Source: Variovorax paradoxus (GTDB taxonomy: Bacteria > Pseudomonadota > Gammaproteobacteria > Burkholderiales > Burkholderiaceae_C). Taken from it: a stretch of DNA of 64,000 nt. Below the pieces are notes generated by a model. It did no database searches and was not told the DNA's origin. It saw only the letters and a program-made list of their open reading frames with translations. The stretch's first letter is position 1, and every line of letters starts with the position of its first letter. Positions 54,996-63,519 of this stretch are shown here, in pieces. The translations under genes were made by a program, and so were the position numbers. Location: NCBI RefSeq assembly GCF_902712855.1, contig NZ_LR743508.1:1550001-1614000 (forward strand). The letters are read 5' to 3'.

Positions 54996-56690
54996 CTATC
55001 CCTGCGCCTTTGCGCGCTTCAGCTCGGCCGATACAGCAGTGCCGAGGGTGTCGAGGTCGAATGGCTTGGCGAGCACAGATTGAGGGCCAATCAGCTTTTC
55101 AACGACATTCATATCGGCGTAGCCGGTGGCCATCAGGATGGGAATATCACGGTACATCGCCTGAGCATGAGCAATCAGTTCGGCGCCGTTCATCTGCGGC
55201 ATCAGGTAGTCGACCAGCAGCAGATCTGGCCTTGCTTTCTGAAGCTCGACCAGGCCTGAAGCGCCGTCTGAGGCTTGCCGCACCCGAAATCCGAGAACCT
55301 GAAGGCATTCGACCATGCTCCGCCGTACACCTGGATCGTCTTCGACGACCAGGATCTCAGCCTGCAATGTTGTTTCAGACGCTGGCTCCGCAGTTGCCGC
55401 AGCTGCCAAAGAGCTCTGCGGCATCGGCGCCAGCGGAAAGCGCAACTTGATCGACGTCCCTTCCCCGACCACACTTTCGACAACCGCGCTGCCCCCTGAT
55501 TGGCGCGTAAAGCCGTAGACCTGGCTCAAACCCAGTCCGGTTCCGGCATGCTGCTTGGTCGTGAAAAACGGATCGAAAATCTTGTCCAGGAGATTTGCCG
55601 GAATACCGGTGCCCGTGTCTCGCACGGCCACGTCAACCGAACCCAAGGGATACGCAGAGTTCCTTGACGCTTCTTCCCTGTCAGGCGAAGCGGTTCGAGT
55701 ATGAATCTCAAGTGTGCCGCCCTGCGGCATGGCGTCCCGCGCATTGACCGAAAGGTTGAGAATCGCCATCTCCATCTGTGCTGCGTCGACGATAACGAAC
55801 GCCGGTTCCGAGCACAACGTCAAGGAAAGCTTGACGTGAGATCCGATCGAGATCGAAATCAATTCCGCCATGTTGCGGATCAGTTCGTTCACGTCATGCA
55901 GCTTGGGCACAAGGCTCTGCGTCCGCGCGAAGGAAAGCAGTTGCGCGGTAAGTCGGGACCCACGCTCGACAGCTTCCTTGGCCCGTCGCGCATAGACGCG
56001 AACACGGTCTTCCTCCACCTTCAGCCGTTCGAGCAACTGCAGGTTCAGGTTGACGGCATGCAGCAGATTGTTGAAGTCATGAGCGATACCGCCGGTCAGC
56101 CGTCCCAGTGCCTCCATCTTCTGGTTCTGCACGAGTGAGTTTTCGACGCGCTCACGCTCCATGATTTCGCGCATCAAGCGATCGTTGGCGCTGGCGAGAT
56201 CGGCCGTGCGAGATGCGATGCGGGTCTCCAACTCATCGTTGACGCGCTCGACACTGCGTTTGGACTCCTCCAGGTCGACCAGATGCTCGCGTGTCAGGTA
56301 TTGGCGTCGACGCGCGCGCAAAGCCGACTGCGCTGCGCTTGCCAAGGTGTCGGCGTTGACTGGGCGCTCAAGCAACACCAGATTGCTGAGGCTCTGCAAT
56401 GCGGATTGCGCGCGGGAAGTCCGATGAACCGTTGAACGAGCAGCAAGGACCACGAACGGATAGTCAGACCACGGCGGTTGACTTGCCAACATGGTACGCA
56501 GCGCCGAGAGGAGCTCATCGCTGAGCGATTCCTCGGTCAGTACTGTTGCCGCGGAATCCTTGCCAAGCTCGCCTGTCAGTTCAACCGTGTCGATGCAGAT
56601 GTGGGTGTGTATCTGACGCGCGCCAAGCACATCGCTGATGACCCGCGCGTCGCGCCCGAACGGCGCCAGGACCAGGACTCGATGCTCCAC
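54996..56690 (-). CDS. Hybrid histidine kinase paired with KaiC-like ATPase
   Basis: This cytosolic sensor kinase has 564 residues from a GTG at 56690, one base after the KaiC-like stop. Domains: a receiver-like N-terminus (about 1-125, without a clear phospho-acceptor Asp), a coiled coil (about 133-190), HisKA with His204 in GGIAHDFNN, and a HATPase with NLSVNARDAMPQGG and GTGLGLSQVYGF. A true receiver closes the protein (about 445-560), with VVEDDPGVRRS, LLLVDYLMPQMNG and the AKPFD lysine. No membrane segment is seen. The kinase probably reads the state of the KaiC-like protein or a shared signal. Confidence 0.88.
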   Translation of the reverse strand: MEHRVLVLAPFGRDARVISDVLGARQIHTHICIDTVELTGELGKDSAATVLTEESLSDELLSALRTMLASQPPWSDYPFVVLAARSTVHRTSRAQSALQSLSNLVLLERPVNADTLASAAQSALRARRRQYLTREHLVDLEESKRSVERVNDELETRIASRTADLASANDRLMREIMERERVENSLVQNQKMEALGRLTGGIAHDFNNLLHAVNLNLQLLERLKVEEDRVRVYARRAKEAVERGSRLTAQLLSFARTQSLVPKLHDVNELIRNMAELISISIGSHVKLSLTLCSEPAFVIVDAAQMEMAILNLSVNARDAMPQGGTLEIHTRTASPDREEASRNSAYPLGSVDVAVRDTGTGIPANLLDKIFDPFFTTKQHAGTGLGLSQVYGFTRQSGGSAVVESVVGEGTSIKLRFPLAPMPQSSLAAAATAEPASETTLQAEILVVEDDPGVRRSMVECLQVLGFRVRQASDGASGLVELQKARPDLLLVDYLMPQMNGAELIAHAQAMYRDIPILMATGYADMNVVEKLIGPQSVLAKPFDLDTLGTAVSAELKRAKAQG

Positions 56691-56691
56691 C

Positions 56692-58197
56692 TCATTGCGC
56701 CTTCTCAGCGTCGCCAAGCAGCAGGGTTTGGCCCCGGTAGCGTGGGACGCCAGCCATGACGCCTTCGAAGTCGGTAAGGGCCGCACCGATCTCCAAGCCT
56801 CCTTGACCGAGGCGGAATTGATGGATCGTCGTTGCATGCTCGCTGGTTCGGCTTTTGACGACCGAAACGGCCTTCAGGAGCTGCCCGCGTGCCTCGAAGT
56901 ATCGAAACTGCAACATCGAATCGCTCAAGTAGCTCAGGTCCACATCGTTCGGCGTCTCGCCAGACAGGCCATGTTGCGACAGCACCAAGATCGTCGTCAC
57001 GCCTTGCACATTCAGATAGGTCAGAAGCTCGTGCATCTGCAGCAGCAGGTAGTTGTTCCCCGGCATTGCGATCAGGTAGGCATTCAAGGTATCGATCACC
57101 ACCGTGGTGACGCCTTGGCGCTCGACTGCTTCGCGTACGCGATGTGAAAACTGTCCCGCCGAAATCTCTGCCGGATCGACCGAATTCAGAACCAGCCGTC
57201 CATCTGCGACGTACTCGTCAACGCCGAGCCCGAGCGAACGCGCGCGGGTCAGGAAGGTCCTGGTGCCCTCGTCGAAAAGAAAGAATGCAGCTTTTCCGCC
57301 GCGCTCCAGGCTTGCCCGCGCGCACGAAACGGCCGTGGTCGTCTTGCCTACGCCTGCTGGCCCCGCGAACAGAAGATTGGTGCCTGGCGTCAGGCCTCCT
57401 CCCAGCAGCCGGTCGAGATCGGCGTTACCCGAACTCCAACGCTCCTGGGCATGCGCCCTGCCGTGTTCGCTTGCGATCAAACGCGTGAAAACCTGCAACC
57501 CGCCACGGCTGAGGCTGACGTCGTGGTCGCCTTCGCGAAAGCCCACGCCCCGCAGCTTCACGACGCGCATGCGTCGCTTGTCAGGACCATAGGTTCCCGT
57601 GTTTTGTTCCAGCTGGATGACCCCATGCGCAATGCTGTGAAGATGCATGTCCCCACCAGCGGCCGACTTGTCGTCCAGCATCAGCACCGTGCAACGGAAC
57701 TTGAGAAAGAATCGCTTCAACGCCAGGATCTGCCGACGGTAGCGCAACGAGTTCTGCGCAAGAAGCCGAAGCTCGGAGAGGCTGTCGAAGACGACTCGCA
57801 CCGGTTTCTCGCGCTCGACAAGCTCCATGACGCCACGAATGGTTTCACCCAGTTCGAAGTCGGAAGGTTGAAGAATGCTCTGCTCGGCTTCCGCGCTCAA
57901 GCCCTCATCACTCACCAGATCGAAGATCTCGATACCCTCCAAATCCCAACCGTGTGACAGCGCCCCCTGCGCCAACTCTTCGGTGGTCTCCGACAAGGTG
58001 ACGTACATGCCCTTTTGGCCAAGCGTTCGGCCCTCAAGCAGGAACTGCAGGCCAAGCGTGGTCTTGCCGGCACCAGGCGTCCCTTCAACGAGATAAAGAT
58101 GCCCCGCAGGCAACCCGCCCCCAGTCACATCGTCCAACCCCGGAACGCCTGTGGGTTCGACGGCCGGCAACGTTGCCGACATGGACTGATTCGTCAT
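56692..58197 (-). CDS. Two-domain KaiC-like RecA-fold ATPase
   Basis: This 501-residue protein has two KaiC/RecA domains. The first (about 10-250) has Walker A GTPGAGKTT at 39-47 and VTLSETTEEL. The second (about 255-490) has GPAGVGKTTTAVSCARASLE and FFLFDEG. KaiC relatives outside cyanobacteria often act in stress or redox signalling and are commonly encoded next to a histidine kinase, as here (TGAGGTG junction). There is no kaiA or kaiB gene in the window, so a circadian clock should not be assumed. Confidence 0.9.
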   Translation of the reverse strand: MTNQSMSATLPAVEPTGVPGLDDVTGGGLPAGHLYLVEGTPGAGKTTLGLQFLLEGRTLGQKGMYVTLSETTEELAQGALSHGWDLEGIEIFDLVSDEGLSAEAEQSILQPSDFELGETIRGVMELVEREKPVRVVFDSLSELRLLAQNSLRYRRQILALKRFFLKFRCTVLMLDDKSAAGGDMHLHSIAHGVIQLEQNTGTYGPDKRRMRVVKLRGVGFREGDHDVSLSRGGLQVFTRLIASEHGRAHAQERWSSGNADLDRLLGGGLTPGTNLLFAGPAGVGKTTTAVSCARASLERGGKAAFFLFDEGTRTFLTRARSLGLGVDEYVADGRLVLNSVDPAEISAGQFSHRVREAVERQGVTTVVIDTLNAYLIAMPGNNYLLLQMHELLTYLNVQGVTTILVLSQHGLSGETPNDVDLSYLSDSMLQFRYFEARGQLLKAVSVVKSRTSEHATTIHQFRLGQGGLEIGAALTDFEGVMAGVPRYRGQTLLLGDAEKAQ

Positions 58198-58329
58198 AGA
58201 TGAGGCCTAACTATTTTTCTGCGATGAGAGGCGAAGTTACCGGGGCTGGTCAGCGTCGAAGCCGACCCAGCCCGTGTCGGGATGTAGGTGAAATGCTCGA
58301 CTTCCGAACACGCGCGAAAGTTTGCGTTG

Positions 58330-58500
58330 ATGTCGGCTGCAGAAGTCATCTGGACGATCCCTGTCGGCTTTGTCGTCAGCTTGGTCGCCAGGGCGCTGCC
58401 GCCCGGCAAGCAGGCCATGGGCTTCATCTGGACAGCAGTGCCGGGATCGTGGGCTGGGTCAAGCAATGGCCTGGCACGCCGCCGGTGCTGACACCGGTGC
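58330..58500 (+). pseudogene. YeaQ/GlsB-type membrane protein, frameshifted
   Basis: From an ATG at 58330 the frame reads MSAAEVIWTIPVGFVVSLVA, then RALPPGKQAMGFIWTAVPG. After that the family-like GIVGWV continues one frame over. This is the transglycosylase-associated small membrane protein plan, with a frameshift near 58445. The second membrane segment is degraded. Codons favour plus-strand reading, but no intact protein results. Confidence 0.5.
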
Positions 58501-58568
58501 CGAATTCACCACACATCACATCGGTCGTCGGCGCCCGTCAGCCGCACCTCGATGTGACGAGTTCATGG

Positions 58569-58829
58569 TCAACTAGCCAGGCGGACGGATGCACGCGTGG
58601 CATCCGCATGCGCCCGCGCGATCTCGTCGCGGCCTTCATCGGTGATGCACATCACCACCGCCATGGTGGCGCGGATGTAGCAGCCCGTGGCGCCCTTTGC
58701 AGGTGCGATCTTCGCCTCGATCATGCCGGTCGCCTTGAGGACGGACACGAGCAGGATGTCTTCCCTGTCTTCGATGATCGCTGGCAGGGTGGAGTGGGCT
58801 AGCCGCAGCAGATAGGTCAGAGCACGCAT
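58569..58829 (-). CDS. Small hypothetical protein
   Basis: This 86-residue protein reads as a compact winged-helix-like or alpha/beta domain: MRALTYLLRLAHSTLPAIIE, DILLVSVLKATGMIEAKIAP, MAVVMCITDEGRDEIARAHA. No leader or known domain was recognised. It is upstream of nothing on its own strand except the remnant region, and 83 bases downstream of the transglutaminase gene. Confidence 0.55.
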   Translation of the reverse strand: MRALTYLLRLAHSTLPAIIEDREDILLVSVLKATGMIEAKIAPAKGATGCYIRATMAVVMCITDEGRDEIARAHADATRASVRLAS

Positions 58830-58912
58830 GGAACATCGAGAAGAAATGGTTTCACCAATGCCAATACGCAGAAGGTGCGCCCGCTGGATTCACTCCGCCA
58901 AGCCATCGCGAC

Positions 58913-59722
58913 TCATGAATTTCCTGTCCGGGTCGCCGTCGCCCCCACCTCTTCCACCGTGACGACCATCTCGCCCATTTCGAGCGGCCCGTAGTTGGAC
59001 AGAAAAGCCACATCCGCCGCGTCGCGGCCGTAGGCCACCACGATGCGACCACCGCGCGGCCGGTCCTGCGTCGCATCGAAGGTGTACCAGCGCCCGCCCA
59101 CGAACGCCTCGAACCACGCATGCATGTCCATCGGGTCGAGTTGGTGCAGGAAGCCGACCACGAGACGGGCGGGGATGTGAAGCGCCCGGCAAAGCGCAAT
59201 GCCGACATGGGAGAAGTCGCGGCACACGCCCGCGCCGTCGCTCAAGGTGCCCAGCGCATCGGTAGAACCGTCGCTCACGCCGTAGCGGTATTCCAGGTTC
59301 GAATGGATCCAGTGCCTGATGGCTTCGACCTGTGCATAGCCTGGAGCCGCGTCGCCGACGATCTGCCGGGCCCTCTCGCTCATCTTGTCGGAGGGGCAGT
59401 AACGGCTCTGCAGAAGGTACTGCAGTGCGTCGAATGGAAGATCCTCGACCGCCACGGCTCCCGCGCCGGGGTCGACCGCAATGTTGGCCTCCGTCTCCAT
59501 GATCATCTCGACCTCGAGCCGCATCTCGCCTTGCGGGATCTTCATGCGCTGGCACAGGTTGCCGAAGCTGTCGACGTATTCCTTCGTGGGCACCCAGGGA
59601 TCCAGGTCATAGCGCTCGCTGACCATCCATTGCGCTTCTCCGCTGCGAGGGCGAAGCATGGCAACCACGGGGCAATCGCTGCTGGCGTCAACCGTCATCC
59701 GGCATGTGGCGTGGAGTCTCAT
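58913..59722 (-). CDS. Transglutaminase-like cysteine protease-fold protein
   Basis: This 269-residue protein has a beta-rich N-terminal domain (about 1-105) and a transglutaminase core with the triad Cys167 (GVCRDFSHV), His201 (MDMHAWFEAF) and Asp216 (TFDATQD). Bacterial members are usually peptidases or amidases, not protein cross-linkers. The ATG at 59722 is 2 bases after the small upstream gene's stop, so the pair is co-translated. No signal peptide is seen. Confidence 0.87.
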   Translation of the reverse strand: MRLHATCRMTVDASSDCPVVAMLRPRSGEAQWMVSERYDLDPWVPTKEYVDSFGNLCQRMKIPQGEMRLEVEMIMETEANIAVDPGAGAVAVEDLPFDALQYLLQSRYCPSDKMSERARQIVGDAAPGYAQVEAIRHWIHSNLEYRYGVSDGSTDALGTLSDGAGVCRDFSHVGIALCRALHIPARLVVGFLHQLDPMDMHAWFEAFVGGRWYTFDATQDRPRGGRIVVAYGRDAADVAFLSNYGPLEMGEMVVTVEEVGATATRTGNS

Positions 59723-59724
59723 TG

Positions 59725-59982
59725 TCAAGTCTTGATGGAGCTTCGATCCGGGTTGGGGGCCGAACTCGCTGCTGAAACGCTTTCCGTGGGCGCAGCATTC
59801 GGACGCGGCACGCTACTTGAGCGATCGGGCGCCACCAGGCGGTCCGTGAGTGAAAGCCAGGTCTGGTAGTCGATCGAGATGACTTTCCGGACCTGACGAT
59901 CCGATTCAGGCAAACGCAGGCGTTGGCGCGCGCGGCGTGGCGGCGCGTCAAACTCCAAATACTGCTGACGAGGATGCATCAT
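59725..59982 (-). CDS. Small hypothetical protein, partner of the transglutaminase gene
   Basis: This 85-residue protein starts at one of two adjacent ATGs (59982 or 59979). The first half is basic and ordered (MMHPRQQYLEFDAPPRRARQ, then RKVISIDYQTWLSLTDRLVA). The second half is Ser/Ala/Pro-rich and disordered. Its stop is 2 bases before the transglutaminase ATG. No family is known to me. Confidence 0.5.
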   Translation of the reverse strand: MMHPRQQYLEFDAPPRRARQRLRLPESDRQVRKVISIDYQTWLSLTDRLVAPDRSSSVPRPNAAPTESVSAASSAPNPDRSSIKT

Positions 59983-60220
59983 GAAACACACCCTACCACC
60001 GGGCGGTGAGAACGGTGTAGGCAGACAACGATCTCGAATGCCGTCTGCGTCGGGTGCTGTGCGTCCGCATGGGCCCGCACAGCGCCCTGGCTCCAGTCGC
60101 GTTCCGGCGCTCACCAACCGAGCCAAGAAATCCATGCAGGTGTGCCCTCCTCCTCAGAAGTCGAGCCGCGCGGTAGTGGTTCGTCCAACCCGGCCGCCGA
60201 CGCTGAAACCCTGCGACTCG

Positions 60221-62536
60221 TCAGTCCACCAGCTTGTCCAGGGTGATGGGAAGCGTGCGCACCCGCTTTCCGCACGCATTGAAAACGGCGTTCGCGACCG
60301 CGGCGCCCACACCGGTGATGCCGATCTCACCGACGCCGCGCGCGCCCATCGGCGCATGCGGATCGGGAATGTCGGTCCAGATCACATCGATCTCCGGCAC
60401 GTCCATGTGCACCGGGACGTGGTAGTCCGCAAAACCGGCATTCATGATGCGGCCGTTGCGCTCGTCGACGTGGGTCTCTTCCATCAGCGCGAGGCCCAGA
60501 CCCATGACGATTCCGCCGCGAAACTGGCTGGCAGCAGTCTTGGCATTGAGGATGCGTCCACAGTCGAACGAGCCCAGAAAGCGGCTGACCCGCGTCTCGC
60601 CGGTGATCTCGCTCACCCGCACCTCGCAGAACATGGCGCCGTGTGAATGCATCGACCAGTGCTGCGCTTCGAGCGGTGGTGGCGCGCTGGCTTCGACGAT
60701 CAGTTCATCGCGATCGGCGCGCGCCAGGATGGCCGCGTAGCTTTCCGAACAACCCGGGTCGTCGAGCTTGGCAAGGCCACCATCGCGGCCTACCAGTTCG
60801 CCGCTCTTCGATCCGTGCAGCGGCGACTCCTTGCCACACAGTTTCAGGAGCTCGGCGAAGAGTTCCTGCTGCGCGGCCCTCACGGCGCTGCCGATGGCGG
60901 CCGACTGCTGCGAGCCTCCCGCGAGCACGACGCCGGGCATGCGTGAGTCGCCGTGGCAGAACGTCACCTTGTCCATTGGCAGGCCAAGCCGTTCGGCGGT
61001 GACCTGCGTCTGCGCGGTGGCTGTGCCCATGCCCATTTCATGTGCGGCCACCTCGACCTTCGCATGGCCGTCCCTCGTCAGGGTGATGCGCGCCGCACCG
61101 CCAGGCATCCGGTAGTACGGATAGGTCGCTGTGGCGCAGCCCATGCCTACCAGCCACTCGCCTTCGCGGCGCGCGCCCGGCACCATGCTCCGTCGGTTCC
61201 AGCCGAAGCGCTCGGCGCCGGCCCGGTAGGCCTCCACGATGTGACGCGACGAGAAAGGCGCGCCCGTGGTCGGGTCCTGTTCAGGCTCGTTGCGGATGCG
61301 AAGCTCAATCGGGTCCATCTTCATGGCATGGGCCAATTCGTCGATGGCGCTCTCCAGCGCGAAGGTGCCGACCGACTCTCCCGGCGCCCGCATGAACGTG
61401 TTGGCGAGCGTGTCGAGCGTCGCCACCTCCACGTCCAGCTTGAAGCTCCCCGCCGCATAGGCGGAGCGCGCCGGCAGGATGAACGGCTCCGGCATGTTGT
61501 TGTGCGCAGTCATGGCCACCACCCCGGTGTGGATCAATGCATCGAATCGACCGTCTGCCTGCGCACCGATCGCCACGCGTTGCTCGGTGTTGGTTCGCCC
61601 GCCAACCACGCGGTAGACGCCCTCGCGTGTGAGCATGATGCGCACTGGCCGCCCGGCAAGCCTGGAGGCCGCCGCGGCAAGGACGTGGTGGCGCCACAGC
61701 GTCTTTCCGCCGAAACCGCCGCCCACATAGGGCGAGGTCACGTGCACCTGCTTCTCGTCGATGCCGAAGATCTCCGCCATCGACCAGGCCATGTGTGCCA
61801 CGCCTTGCGAAGCGTCGTGGATCACGAGGTCGTCACCGTTCCACGCGAGCGTGGCTGCATGCAGCTCGATCGCGTTGTGGTTGTGCCGCGGCGTCGTGTA
61901 CACGGCATCGACCCGGTGCGCGGCGCCAGCCAGCGCCTCTTCCGCGTCGCCGATCTCCAGTTTGAGCGGCTCCCCCTGGAACGTGCCGGGCTTCGTGCCC
62001 TTCGCCTTCGCCGCGGCGAAACTGGTCGTGGCCGGCTCGGTGTCGTAGGCGACGCGTACGAGCGACTTGGCGTGATCGGCCTGCTCCTGCGTTTGTGCGA
62101 GCACGAGGGCGATCGGCTGGCCATTCCAGTGCACCCGGTCGTCCTGCATCACCGGCAGGTCGTCGCCGCCCGCCGCCTTGTCCTTGGACATGAACAGCGG
62201 CATGGGCTTCATGCGCGGCGCGTTCTCATGCGTCATCACCAGCACGACGCCGCTTGCCGCCTGCGCCGCGCGCGTGTCCAGCGTCACGATTCGCCCGCGC
62301 GGCACCGTGCTGTACACGAGCGCTGCGTAGACCATTCCTTCCATCGGGAACTCGGCCGCGAACCGCGCTTGCCCCTGCACCTTGAGTGGCCCGTCGAGGC
62401 GCGAGATCGGCGCGCCGATCAACCCGGTCCGGTGCGCCAGCAGCGGATCAGGCTTGCTGCCCGGCATCCATGCATCGGGCGCAACCGCGATGGCTTTCTT
62501 CACGACCGCCTGAACGGCCTCCTGAATGATGCTCAT
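60221..62536 (-). CDS. paoC: Aldehyde/xanthine-oxidoreductase molybdenum subunit (PaoC-like)
   Basis: This 771-residue large subunit is of the xanthine oxidase family. It contains the molybdenum-cofactor motifs GGGFGGK, FMRAPGESVGT and the closing GARGVGEIGITG, whose Glu is the catalytic base. It oxidises aldehydes or N-heterocycles together with the FAD and iron-sulfur subunits. The start at 62536 overlaps the FAD gene stop (ATGA). Gene order iron-sulfur, FAD, Mo matches paoABC of E. coli. Confidence 0.88.
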   Translation of the reverse strand: MSIIQEAVQAVVKKAIAVAPDAWMPGSKPDPLLAHRTGLIGAPISRLDGPLKVQGQARFAAEFPMEGMVYAALVYSTVPRGRIVTLDTRAAQAASGVVLVMTHENAPRMKPMPLFMSKDKAAGGDDLPVMQDDRVHWNGQPIALVLAQTQEQADHAKSLVRVAYDTEPATTSFAAAKAKGTKPGTFQGEPLKLEIGDAEEALAGAAHRVDAVYTTPRHNHNAIELHAATLAWNGDDLVIHDASQGVAHMAWSMAEIFGIDEKQVHVTSPYVGGGFGGKTLWRHHVLAAAASRLAGRPVRIMLTREGVYRVVGGRTNTEQRVAIGAQADGRFDALIHTGVVAMTAHNNMPEPFILPARSAYAAGSFKLDVEVATLDTLANTFMRAPGESVGTFALESAIDELAHAMKMDPIELRIRNEPEQDPTTGAPFSSRHIVEAYRAGAERFGWNRRSMVPGARREGEWLVGMGCATATYPYYRMPGGAARITLTRDGHAKVEVAAHEMGMGTATAQTQVTAERLGLPMDKVTFCHGDSRMPGVVLAGGSQQSAAIGSAVRAAQQELFAELLKLCGKESPLHGSKSGELVGRDGGLAKLDDPGCSESYAAILARADRDELIVEASAPPPLEAQHWSMHSHGAMFCEVRVSEITGETRVSRFLGSFDCGRILNAKTAASQFRGGIVMGLGLALMEETHVDERNGRIMNAGFADYHVPVHMDVPEIDVIWTDIPDPHAPMGARGVGEIGITGVGAAVANAVFNACGKRVRTLPITLDKLVD

Positions 62537-63519
62537 ACCTTCACCTCCTTCAGTTCTGCGAGCACCGCCGTCAACGTGCGCTTCGCCAGTTCGACCTTGA
62601 ATGCGTTGCCGCGCAAAGGCTGCGCGTGCGCCAGTTCGGCTTCGGCCGCGGCACGGAACGATTCCGCAGTGGCCGGCTTGCCCCGAAGAGCCTCCTCGGC
62701 CTTCCAGGCACGCCACGGCTTGTGCGCCACGCCGCCAAGGGCCATGCGCACATCCTTCACGGTGTCGCCGTCGAGCTCGAGCGCCACCGCCACCGAGACC
62801 AGCGCGAAAGCGTAGCTGGAGCGGTCGCGCACCTTGCGGTAGGTGGAACGCGCGCCGAAAGCGAGCGGTGGCAACTCGATGGCGGTGATGAGCTCGCCCG
62901 GCTCGAGCAGGGTCTCGATCTCGGGACGGTCCTCGGGAAGGCGATGCAGGTCGATGAATGGAAGCGTGCGTTCGCCGCGCGCGTTCTGCAGGTGCACCAC
63001 GGCGTCGAGCGCCGCCAGCGCCACGCACATGTCCGACGGGTGCGTGGCCACGCAGCCCGGCGAGGCGCCCAGGATCGCGTGATAGCGATTGAAGCCGTCG
63101 ACCGCATCGCAGCCTTGGCCGGGGTTGCGCTTGTTGCAACGCGAACCCTCGTCGTCGTAGAAGTACGCGCAGCGGGTGCGTTGCAGAGTGTTGCCGGCGA
63201 CCGTCGCCATGTTGCGGATCTGCGCCGACGCACCGGAGCTCACCGCGCGCGCGAGCATCGGATAGCGCGTTCGCACGGCCAGGTGGGACGCCAGCGCGGT
63301 GTTGCGCACCGCGGCGCCGACCAGCAGGCCGCCCCCTGCCCGCTCCTCGATCTCGCAGGACAGGCCGGTCACGTCGACCAGCGTGACGGGTCGCTCGATG
63401 GTTTCGCGCATCAGGTCGACCAGGTTGGTGCCGCCGCCCAGGTACTTGGCGCCGGGCTGGCTGCCGAGCGCGAATGCGTCATGCGCGTTCTCCGCGCGAG
63501 CGTAGGTGAAGGGGTTCAT
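62533..63519 (-). CDS. paoB: FAD-binding subunit with extra iron-sulfur site (PaoB-like)
   Basis: This 328-residue subunit binds FAD (KYLGGGTNLVDLM, ATVAGNTLQRT). It contains the four cysteines that mark the PaoB type with a [4Fe-4S] cluster: TRCAYFYD, SRCNKRNPGQGCDAV and ASPGCVATHPSD. Ordinary xanthine dehydrogenase FAD subunits lack these. ATG at 63519 overlaps the upstream stop (ATGA). It relays electrons between the Mo and [2Fe-2S] subunits. Confidence 0.9.
   Translation of the reverse strand: MNPFTYARAENAHDAFALGSQPGAKYLGGGTNLVDLMRETIERPVTLVDVTGLSCEIEERAGGGLLVGAAVRNTALASHLAVRTRYPMLARAVSSGASAQIRNMATVAGNTLQRTRCAYFYDDEGSRCNKRNPGQGCDAVDGFNRYHAILGASPGCVATHPSDMCVALAALDAVVHLQNARGERTLPFIDLHRLPEDRPEIETLLEPGELITAIELPPLAFGARSTYRKVRDRSSYAFALVSVAVALELDGDTVKDVRMALGGVAHKPWRAWKAEEALRGKPATAESFRAAAEAELAHAQPLRGNAFKVELAKRTLTAVLAELKEVKV

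Noticed and set aside
56692..58197. KaiC-like gene as evidence of a circadian clock
   Set aside because: No kaiA or kaiB in the window. KaiC-like/kinase pairs occur widely outside cyanobacteria.
60953..62815. 620-residue plus-strand frame opposite the PaoC-like gene
   Set aside because: His/Arg/Gly-rich antisense frame; the minus strand has all xanthine-oxidase-family motifs.
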